Below, in pieces: positions 1-5,625 of a DNA stretch of 6,188 nt. A program made the position numbers and the translations under genes. Numbering within the stretch: position 1 is the first letter of the stretch; each line of letters begins with the position of its first letter. Below the pieces are notes generated by a model. That model was not told where the DNA came from, ran no database searches, and saw only the letters and a program-made list of their open reading frames with translations. The DNA is taken from assembly GCA_027053695.1 (NCBI GenBank), contig JALUHL010000246.1:1-6188 (forward strand), given 5' to 3'. The DNA comes from Ghiorsea sp. (GTDB taxonomy: Bacteria > Pseudomonadota > Zetaproteobacteria > Mariprofundales > Mariprofundaceae).

Positions 1-1135
1 ACATATATACTTCTTGAATGTCTGCTTGTATGCGGCGTGTGTAGGCAATGTTTAACGTGTGCGATGAGCCTTGGGCAATGTGGGGGTCTCTATCCATGTG
101 CAAAGCATCGGCAGAGACATTGATAGCTTCTGACCAACTGCCATCAGCATGATGTTGCGCCACAAAGATTTCAGCATCAATACTGATGGTTTGCTGCCAT
201 GCTACAGCCCAAGTATCTTGAGCAAGTACAGCCAATGAAGGTTGGTGAACCATATCGCCTGCATCAGGTAATAAGGTTAAGGCATGTGTGGTAGCACCTG
301 TATGTGCATCCAAAGCTTTGCTCCAAACTTGGCTATAGGCTTGCATGCTCCAGCCAGTAAATGCTAGGGCAATTTCATCTTGGTTGAGTGCACCTGCTGC
401 AATTTGTACGGCGGCTTCTTGGAAGTAGGGTGCTGCAATATGTTCAACGATAGCGATAGGCGAAGTCCAAGTGATGCCATCATTGCTGTTGCTTAGCATG
501 ATATGCCAAGTATTACCATCGCGTTCGCTCCAAACCACACTTTGCAAACCAGAATCATGTTGAATAAAGCTTGCATCACCCACCTGACTTTGGGTTTGGC
601 TTAAACGAATGGGTTGCTGCCAGCCATTGCTGTTGCCGCGAATCATCAAAAGCTCGCCTTCAACCAGATACCCATCATGAGGCGTTGTTGCAAGAATAAC
701 CATATCTCCAGCAGTTGACGTGTTCACATCAATGATGTTCCAGTTTGCGAGCGGCCATGCAAAAGAGGAAGCACGCCAACTGCCAGAGGATATAGCTTGG
801 TGAAACATGGTTGGCACTTGTGTTTCACCCCAGCCCAAAGCCAAAGAGGATGTTGCTAAATATACATGGGAGAAGTTGTTGTTAGCAATGTTTGTTGCTG
901 CCCAATCAATACCATCATTATCCGAATTCCAAAGGGTGATACCATTTGTATTTGGTGTTGCTATTTGAATATGGGATGAAGATAAAATAAGCGGGGCTTT
1001 ATTGCCGCCATAATGTGGCGTGCTGCTATCAATGTAAGATGTAGGTAAAGTATGTTGCTCCCAAGCTAAGGCATGGTTTTGTAGTGTAAGGCTTAGGCCT
1101 AAAGTGAATAAAAGTTGGCATATGGTTTTTAACAT
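1..1135 (-). CDS. Exported beta-propeller protein with BNR/Asp-box-like repeats, C-terminus cut off by window
   Basis: The reading frame is open from the start codon to base 1, giving 378 residues with no stop, so the 3' end is missing. Residues 1-24 form a Sec signal peptide: Lys3, a hydrophobic core, then a His-Ala-Leu-Ala end with likely cleavage before Trp25. The mature part has no Cys, only two Lys and about 16 Trp. Two Asp-box-like turns are visible: SDNDGIDW near residues 71-78 and SNDGITW near 217-223. Strand motifs of the type V-V-W, L-A-F, V-A-W and I-A-Y recur with the aromatic near residues 202, 259, 313 and 365, about 55 residues apart, as in sialidase-like propellers. Two ATG codons are adjacent (1138 and 1135). 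I chose 1135 because AGGAG lies 6 bases upstream of it but only 3 from the other. I see no proof of sialidase activity; ligand and function are unknown. It is probably periplasmic, outer-surface or secreted. Confidence 0.88.
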   Translation of the reverse strand, partial: MLKTICQLLFTLGLSLTLQNHALAWEQHTLPTSYIDSSTPHYGGNKAPLILSSSHIQIATPNTNGITLWNSDNDGIDWAATNIANNNFSHVYLATSSLALGWGETQVPTMFHQAISSGSWRASSFAWPLANWNIIDVNTSTAGDMVILATTPHDGYLVEGELLMIRGNSNGWQQPIRLSQTQSQVGDASFIQHDSGLQSVVWSERDGNTWHIMLSNSNDGITWTSPIAIVEHIAAPYFQEAAVQIAAGALNQDEIALAFTGWSMQAYSQVWSKALDAHTGATTHALTLLPDAGDMVHQPSLAVLAQDTWAVAWQQTISIDAEIFVAQHHADGSWSEAINVSADALHMDRDPHIAQGSSHTLNIAYTRRIQADIQEVYM

Positions 1136-1140
1136 CATTA

Positions 1141-1146
1141 TCTCCT
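1141..1146 (-). promoter_or_regulatory. Ribosome binding site of the propeller gene
   Basis: On the minus strand AGGAGA precedes two tandem ATG codons. Counted from AGGAG, spacing is 3 bases to the first ATG and 6 to the second. This favours the second ATG and shortens the signal peptide by one Met without changing its nature. Confidence 0.7.
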
Positions 1147-1236
1147 GAGTATTTTGATAAGACCGCTCGCGACAGTCATAAGGTATGTATCGACATCAGA
1201 CGGAAATGCTGTGTAGGATGAAGCCCTAAAGATGGG

Positions 1237-1251
1237 TAAGGATTTTCCTTA
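1237..1251. repeat. Perfect inverted repeat, 6-base arms and 3-base spacer
   Basis: TAAGGA at 1237-1242 and TCCTTA at 1246-1251 are exact reverse complements around TTT. As DNA it could be an operator in the divergent promoter region; as RNA a small hairpin in the cmoB leader, if transcription starts upstream of it. The TTTCCT part (1244-1249) is also complementary to the AGGAAA that forms the cmoB ribosome binding site at 1295-1300. Confidence 0.5.
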
Positions 1252-1269
1252 TTGATTGATTTAATGCAT

Positions 1270-1294
1270 AAAAGGCAATCAACATTGCTTTTTT
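1270..1294 (+). promoter_or_regulatory. Terminator-like hairpin directly upstream of the cmoB ribosome binding site
   Basis: Bases 1270-1279 pair with 1284-1293 in a 10-base stem with a four-base CAAC loop. The pairs are four A-T, one G-T wobble, then GCAAT with ATTGC. The 3' arm runs into a T6 tract (1289-1294), followed at once by AGGA. The shape resembles an intrinsic terminator or attenuator, but there are only two G-C pairs plus the wobble, so it would be weak. No plus-strand gene upstream needs a terminator here. It may be a leader structure, or act on minus-strand transcription leaving cmoB, where the stem is followed by CTTTT. Confidence 0.35.
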
Positions 1295-1298
1295 AGGA
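1295..1298 (+). promoter_or_regulatory. Ribosome binding site deciding the GTG start of cmoB
   Basis: AGGA is 6 bases before GTG at 1305. The frame is closed by a TAA at 1269-1271, and no ATG lies between that stop and the GTG. This makes GTG the best start despite being a less common codon. Confidence 0.75.
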
Positions 1299-1304
1299 AA
1301 GGGT

Positions 1305-2294
1305 GTGGATTTGATTGTTCAATTTATTAAGGATGAGAAACAGAGGTTGTTGCATGCGCTAAAGGATGCTGATGTGCCTGCTGTGGATGACTTGTTGGCT
1401 TTACATGATCAAGGTTGGAATCGCATCATTAAGCATGGCGATTTTGGGCGATGGTCGGAAGCTTTTGCAGCCCTGCCGCAGCCTGAACAAACGGAGGCAA
1501 GCTTTTCTGATGTTGTGTGTATTGAGCAAGTAGAAGGTGAGCCTGTGGATACACAAACGATTGAAGTTGCACTCAGAGGATTGCTGCCATGGCGCAAAGG
1601 GCCTTTTGATATTTTTGGTGTGTATGTGGATGCGGAATGGCGTTCAGACTTCAAATGGCAGCGTGTATTGCCTCATATCTCCAGCCTAGAAGGGCGAAAA
1701 GTCTTGGATATTGGCTGTGGTTCGGGTTATCACTTGTGGCGGATGTTAGAGCGTGGTGCAGCACTTGCCCTTGGCATTGATACCAGCCCACTGTTCGCTT
1801 TCCATTTTGCAGTGGTCAAACGCTATACAGCAAATACTCAAGCTTTTTATTTGCCCTTTGGCATTGCAGATATGCCAGAGGCGATGGCAAGCTTTGATAC
1901 GGTATTTTCCATGGGAATTTTATACCACAGGAAAAATCCTTTGGCGCATTTATTACGTATCAAATCATTATTAAAGAGTGGTGGTGAGGTGGTACTTGAA
2001 ACTTTGGTGGTGGATGGTGATGCGCAGACGTGCCTTATGCCTCAGGGCAGGTATGCCAAGATGAAGAATGTATGGTTCTTACCATCCGTTGATATGTTAA
2101 CCTTATGGATGCAACGCCTTGGCTTTAAGGATGTGCGCTGCGTGGATGTGAATGTCACCAGCACCCAAGAACAAAGAGTGACCGATTGGATGCGTTTTGA
2201 ATCGTTGGCAGACTATTTAGACCCTGATGACGCGAGCAAAACGATTGAAGGGCATCCCGCACCGAAACGAGCCATCATGATTGCGCATATTTAA
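1305..2294 (+). CDS. cmoB: tRNA U34 carboxymethyltransferase CmoB
   Basis: CmoB transfers a carboxymethyl group from carboxy-S-adenosyl-methionine (Cx-SAM) to 5-hydroxyuridine at the wobble position 34 of certain tRNAs, making uridine-5-oxyacetic acid. It is cytosolic. The 329 residues match the family length (323 in E. coli). Residues 1-90 are the variable N-terminal part. The family block LLPWRKGPF starts at 93, and the Rossmann glycine motif VLDIGCGSGYH is at 133-143. The known E. coli Cx-SAM site residues map with a constant shift of 7: Lys98, Trp112, Lys117, Gly137, Asp159, Met203, Tyr207 and Arg322 are all kept. The E. coli Thr154 position is Ser161. The C-terminal LADYLDPDD and PAPKRA blocks (301-323) are typical. 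The start is GTG. The Cx-SAM synthase gene cmoA, often next to cmoB, is not in the window and must be elsewhere. The stop overlaps the recJ start by one base. Confidence 0.96.
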   Translation: MDLIVQFIKDEKQRLLHALKDADVPAVDDLLALHDQGWNRIIKHGDFGRWSEAFAALPQPEQTEASFSDVVCIEQVEGEPVDTQTIEVALRGLLPWRKGPFDIFGVYVDAEWRSDFKWQRVLPHISSLEGRKVLDIGCGSGYHLWRMLERGAALALGIDTSPLFAFHFAVVKRYTANTQAFYLPFGIADMPEAMASFDTVFSMGILYHRKNPLAHLLRIKSLLKSGGEVVLETLVVDGDAQTCLMPQGRYAKMKNVWFLPSVDMLTLWMQRLGFKDVRCVDVNVTSTQEQRVTDWMRFESLADYLDPDDASKTIEGHPAPKRAIMIAHI

Positions 2295-3997
2295 TGTTTA
2301 CATTTGAAGGCAAAACCACCCTCAAGGGAAATACGCTTGCTTGGCGGCATGAGCCGCTTTTTGCCGATGAGCCTTTGCAGGCATGGCAAGGTTTGCTTAA
2401 AGCCAGAGGCTTGCATGAGCAGGATGATTTCTTTTCTCCTGCTTTGGCGAATCTCCCTGACCCATTCTTGATGCAAGATATGGATAAAGCAGCTACTAGG
2501 CTGGCGCAAGCAGTGATACAAGAAGAGCCTGTGCATGTCTTTGGGGACTTTGATTGTGATGGGGTGAGTGGCACATCGATTCTAGTGGATGCGCTTCGTG
2601 CTGCGGGTTTAACGGTCACCTACTCTATTCCGCATCGGGCTGATGATGGGCATGGAATCGGTGTGGAGGCTGTGGTTGCGGCTTACGAATCGGGCGTGGA
2701 GCTAGGGTTAAGCGTGGATACAGGAACCACATGTTTGGCAGCAAGCGAAGAAGCGAGCAGACTGGGATTTGATTTGATCATCACAGACCACCATTTGCCT
2801 GATGAAACATTGCCGCAAGCCTTTGCTCTACTGAATCCAGCGCGAGAGGACTGTGGATTTGCTGAGCGCGTGTTGTGCGGCACTGGGGTTGCCTTTTTTT
2901 TGCTGATGGCGGTATGGAAAAAGCTTGGTGAGCAAGGCAGTCGCCCTGATTATGATTTGCGCCAACTCTTGGATCGTGTCGCCATGGCAACGGTGGCGGA
3001 TGTGATGGTATTGCAAGGGGTGAATCGGGTGTTGGTGCATGTGGGTTTGCAGCAACTTCGCACAGCGCCTTCCATCGGTATGTCGGCATTGCTTGATAGT
3101 GCAAAAGTAAACCGGCAGCGCATTTCAGTGGAAACCATTGGTTTTTATTTAGCGCCCCGTATCAATGCGGCTGGGCGTTTAGCGCACGGTGAGGATGCCA
3201 TGGCTTTGCTTTGTTGCACTCATGCTGATGAAGCCAAGACTTTGGCAGCAAGCTTGGATACTTTGAATATTCAGCGCAGGAAAATTGAGGCGGATACATT
3301 TAAACAAGCTTGCAATAAGCTTGATGTGCAAGGAGAAAACACACCACTGGTGATTTACGATGAATCATGGCATGCAGGTGTGGTGGGGCTGGTTGCAGGT
3401 AGGCTTGCGCGCCAGCATGGCAGACCTGCAGCGGTTGGTTTTATTGAGGGTAGTGGGAGTATTCGTGTATCATTGCGGGGCGTAAAAGGCTTCCATATTG
3501 GGCAGTTATTACATGATTGTGCGGATTGCTTGACTGGTTTTGGTGGGCATGCAGGCGCGGGTGGTGGCACAGTTAAAGAAGGTATGTGGCAAACGTTTGT
3601 ATCCCATTTTCAAGATGCTGTTGAAGTTCAGAAGAAAAGCTATACGACTCAACCCGCAACATTATGTGATGGCGTGTTAACCATGCCGGCTATGCACGCA
3701 GGGCTGGCTAGTCGGCTGCAAAAGTTTGAACCTATAGGGCAAGGTAATCCAGCACCATTTTGGTTGCTACATGATGTGAGCATTGTCGATATCAAAGCTT
3801 TGAAAGGCGGGGTATGCAGGTTGCAACTTACTGATGGGCTTTTATTTTTATCAGCAGTGATGTTTAAAAGTGGAGCTTTGTTAAACCAGCTTTCTCAAGG
3901 GCAATGTGTATCTGTGTTTGGGCAACTCAAGCCTGATGACTACCGTGGTGGAGATGCGATTCAGTTTGTCGCCGAAGATATACTGCTTGATGGTTGA
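2294..3997 (+). CDS. recJ: Single-stranded-DNA-specific 5'-3' exonuclease RecJ
   Basis: RecJ degrades single-stranded DNA 5' to 3' in recombination, mismatch and base-excision repair, using two metal ions held by its DHH domain. The 567 residues are close to E. coli RecJ (577). Motif I is GDFDCDG (84-90), followed by PHRADDGHG (113-121), the VDTG aspartate (Asp142), and DHH at 165-167. Next come TVADV with Asp236, PRINAAGRL (288-296) and SWHAGVVG (358-365). The DHHA1 part has VSLRG (392-396) and GFGGHAGAGG (415-424). The C-terminal third, with GQGNPAPFW near 482-490, is the OB-fold nucleic-acid-binding region. Departures from the E. coli sequence are Cys88 for Ala, VDTGTT for VDNGIS, and VADVMVL for VADVVPL; no catalytic Asp or His is lost. 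The ATG shares its A with the cmoB stop (TAATG) and has no clear ribosome binding site, so translation probably depends on cmoB. The last 37 bases overlap the opposing gene. Confidence 0.97.
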   Translation: MFTFEGKTTLKGNTLAWRHEPLFADEPLQAWQGLLKARGLHEQDDFFSPALANLPDPFLMQDMDKAATRLAQAVIQEEPVHVFGDFDCDGVSGTSILVDALRAAGLTVTYSIPHRADDGHGIGVEAVVAAYESGVELGLSVDTGTTCLAASEEASRLGFDLIITDHHLPDETLPQAFALLNPAREDCGFAERVLCGTGVAFFLLMAVWKKLGEQGSRPDYDLRQLLDRVAMATVADVMVLQGVNRVLVHVGLQQLRTAPSIGMSALLDSAKVNRQRISVETIGFYLAPRINAAGRLAHGEDAMALLCCTHADEAKTLAASLDTLNIQRRKIEADTFKQACNKLDVQGENTPLVIYDESWHAGVVGLVAGRLARQHGRPAAVGFIEGSGSIRVSLRGVKGFHIGQLLHDCADCLTGFGGHAGAGGGTVKEGMWQTFVSHFQDAVEVQKKSYTTQPATLCDGVLTMPAMHAGLASRLQKFEPIGQGNPAPFWLLHDVSIVDIKALKGGVCRLQLTDGLLFLSAVMFKSGALLNQLSQGQCVSVFGQLKPDDYRGGDAIQFVAEDILLDG

Positions 3998-5424
3998 GTA
4001 GGTAACTCATCTGTATTGTTTTTGGCAGATGCTTTTTCATTCTCCAATATTTGCATGGATATAATTAATCCTAGGACAATCATAAAAGGTTCCATGATAC
4101 GAACGATGATAAAGGTGTTGGCACCAATACCGTGCACCAATAACCCCCCATAGCCGCAGAATGCACCTAAGGCAACACCACGCATCACCGGATCTTTAAG
4201 CTGACGGCTGCTTCTTTTTAAGACTACCCAGACTCGCCGCAAGAACCAAATAAAGAATATAAGCCCAACAATACCTGTTTCCAATAGTACACGAGGGTAT
4301 TGCGCATCAAGGAAGCCTCCTCCAGTTACACCAACGCCAAAGACAGGGCTTTTAGGAAAAGCTTTGGTCAGTACATATTCCCATGACTTTAAGCGTTCTG
4401 TTGTTGATGTGTCCACTTTTAAACCACCAAGATCAAGCTGACCTTCTTGTTCGGCTTGGTTAAAAGTAAACATGATTCGGTTAATAACATTTTGTGGGAT
4501 AACAAAGGGGGAAAGAGCAATGCCAGCCAAACACATAAACATCAATAGTTTCTTTTTTTGAGAAAAAATGAGGAAACAACCTATGGCAACCACAAATGAC
4601 AAGTAAGAACTTCGAGATTCGGTAAAGGCAAAAGGAATAAGTATAATGCCCATGGTTGTAAAAAGCATGATTCGCTGTTTTTTATTGTTTATATTTAAAA
4701 CGATACCCAGAAGAATAGAAAACATAAACATCAAATAACCACCAAAAGTATTGGGCTCCCCATCAGCGCCTTCAAAAGGAGCAGATACGCGAAGCCCTTG
4801 CGGGATTTGAGCAATGCCTAAAATGGATGCGACAATACAAGTAAAGAACATGATAAAAAGAAAGCGTTTGATGATGGCTTCATCATGAATGTGGTTAACC
4901 ACAATGTAGAAAAGAACAAAGTATTCAAGGTATTTGACCACAAAGAACAATCCATAAATACCAACATGACCAAAGAAAAATGCCATCAGTGTAGAAAAAG
5001 CTGCAGCAAACCAATAGTAACCTGCAGGTTGGTTGATAGGGGTGTAGCGCAGCAGTTTTATTTCATCGCGTATGGCAAGTCGGAATATCCAAGTGACAGA
5101 GATGAGGGTAAGCATAATATCATCCAAGCGTAGTGTTACCCCACGTGATTCAGTGGTGCTGACATGGCCAGTTACAACATCTCCGCGCACGGCACCACCA
5201 AAGGTTAATTCAGGGGATAGTAGCGTTGATAAAATGAGGAAATACAATGCAAGCTCGACACTAGAGAAAGTAATGACAACCATCAAAAGGCCAGCAAAAA
5301 GGAGGATAGGACCTTTGATAAGCCCAGGTACTAATAAATAAGCAGCAAAGAGCAAGAGTGTCGTGAGCACAAAAGTTAAGAGAACCGTAGGGGGGATTGG
5401 TACACGAATAGAGTGTATATTCAA
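3961..5424 (-). CDS. O-antigen ligase / Wzy-like polysaccharide polymerase, multi-pass membrane protein
   Basis: This 487-residue protein has about 12-14 hydrophobic segments, roughly at 14-70, 103-118, 137-176, 187-205, 227-310, 378-397, 414-432 and 442-460. A large hydrophilic loop spans 311-377. This is the plan of the WaaL/Wzy superfamily, which joins or polymerises lipid-carrier-linked glycans at the periplasmic face of the inner membrane. Family-like motifs are EPNTFGGYL (223-231), ESRSSYL with Arg271, TTERLKSWEYVL (341-352) with Arg344 in the loop, SPVFGVG (359-365), and His431 in the LVHG segment. The Arg/Arg/His pattern fits the family, but I matched it by motif, not alignment. The tail from about 462 is polar and Ser/Thr-rich. 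The neighbouring autokinase suggests polymerase more than ligase; sequence alone cannot decide. The start is TTG, 2 bases after the preceding stop, with GGGG 7 bases upstream. No ATG or GTG occurs between it and the in-frame stop at 5440-5442. The 3' end overlaps recJ. Confidence 0.85.
   Translation of the reverse strand: MNIHSIRVPIPPTVLLTFVLTTLLLFAAYLLVPGLIKGPILLFAGLLMVVITFSSVELALYFLILSTLLSPELTFGGAVRGDVVTGHVSTTESRGVTLRLDDIMLTLISVTWIFRLAIRDEIKLLRYTPINQPAGYYWFAAAFSTLMAFFFGHVGIYGLFFVVKYLEYFVLFYIVVNHIHDEAIIKRFLFIMFFTCIVASILGIAQIPQGLRVSAPFEGADGEPNTFGGYLMFMFSILLGIVLNINNKKQRIMLFTTMGIILIPFAFTESRSSYLSFVVAIGCFLIFSQKKKLLMFMCLAGIALSPFVIPQNVINRIMFTFNQAEQEGQLDLGGLKVDTSTTERLKSWEYVLTKAFPKSPVFGVGVTGGGFLDAQYPRVLLETGIVGLIFFIWFLRRVWVVLKRSSRQLKDPVMRGVALGAFCGYGGLLVHGIGANTFIIVRIMEPFMIVLGLIISMQILENEKASAKNNTDELPTQPSSSISSATN
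4008..4037 (+). terminator. Possible weak intrinsic terminator for cmoB-recJ
   Basis: CATCTG (4008-4013) and CAGATG (4026-4031) can form a 6-base-pair stem, with a possible extra T-G pair inside. A five-T run follows at 4033-4037. It sits 11 bases after the recJ stop, the expected place, but lies within the 3' coding end of the opposing membrane-protein gene. The loop is long and the stem half A-T, so support is modest. Confidence 0.3.
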
Positions 5425-5426
5425 AC

Positions 5427-5621
5427 TTATACCCCAGAATTATCTTTTTTTTGTACTTGGTCTAAAGGTTTATAGTCTTTATTATAAGGTTCTTGAAAGC
5501 TTTGGCTGCATTCGCGCATGGATACGGCAATGATTGAGGCAAGCATGGTGACCACCAAAATAATAACGAAGCGTTTCAGCTTTTTCTTGCGGCGTATGAG
5601 GTGATTAAGGTCGCGTTGCAT
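5427..5621 (-). CDS. Small single-pass membrane protein of the polysaccharide operon, function unknown
   Basis: I do not recognise this 64-residue protein. It has a strongly basic N-terminus (RRKKKLKR at 10-17) and one hydrophobic helix at about 18-34. A polar C-terminal part of about 30 residues follows, with the only Cys at 38. By the positive-inside rule the N-terminus is cytoplasmic and the tail periplasmic. The Cys context (MREC) is not a lipobox, so it is unlikely to be a lipoprotein. The gene begins 4 bases after the kinase stop and ends 2 bases before the polymerase start. AAGG lies 9 bases before its ATG, overlapping the end of the kinase gene. This tight packing is the main evidence that it is real and that it acts with the kinase or the polymerase, perhaps as a small accessory subunit; that role is inference. 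An A8 run encodes Lys58-Lys59 near the end. Confidence 0.75.
   Translation of the reverse strand: MQRDLNHLIRRKKKLKRFVIILVVTMLASIIAVSMRECSQSFQEPYNKDYKPLDQVQKKDNSGV
5432..5435 (-). promoter_or_regulatory. Ribosome binding site for the TTG start of the polymerase gene
   Basis: GGGG on the minus strand lies 7 bases before TTG at 5424 and inside the last codons of the small upstream gene. With the 2-base gap between genes, this supports the TTG start and coupled translation. Confidence 0.5.
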
Positions 5622-5625
5622 GATT

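Larger units (their letters stand above)
1139..1304. promoter_or_regulatory. Divergent intergenic region between the propeller gene and cmoB
   Basis: This 166-base spacer must hold the promoters for both divergent genes unless they are transcribed from inside a neighbour. It is AT-rich near the cmoB end, with several possible -10-like hexamers such as TAATGC and CATAAA at 1263-1272. I found no convincing sigma-70 pair with good spacing on either strand. It contains two inverted repeats, listed separately. Confidence 0.5.

Noticed and set aside
1161..1177. GACCG...CAGTC imperfect palindrome around TCGCGA in the propeller gene leader
   Set aside because: The arms contain a mismatch and the centre is asymmetric; too weak to call an operator.
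1409..1654. Open frames on the minus strand inside cmoB and recJ (also 2275-2619, 2291-2536, 2683-2883, 2781-3104, 3355-3570)
   Set aside because: They lie wholly or almost wholly within strongly recognised genes, have low-complexity or basic compositions typical of antisense frames, and match no family I know.
2894..2901. T8 run in recJ as a phase-variation or frameshift site
   Set aside because: The frame is intact and encodes plausible hydrophobic residues. A single eight-base run in a housekeeping gene is not enough to claim phase variation.
4885..5341. Plus-strand open frames inside the polymerase gene (4885-5133 and 5072-5341)
   Set aside because: They are opposite to a clear multi-pass membrane protein and show no domain or convincing ribosome binding site.
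5440..5452. A8 run near the end of the 64-residue gene as a programmed frameshift fusing it to the polymerase gene
   Set aside because: The polymerase frame has a TAA at 5440-5442 between the run and the TTG start, and the third frame does not join either. Slippage could not make a fusion.
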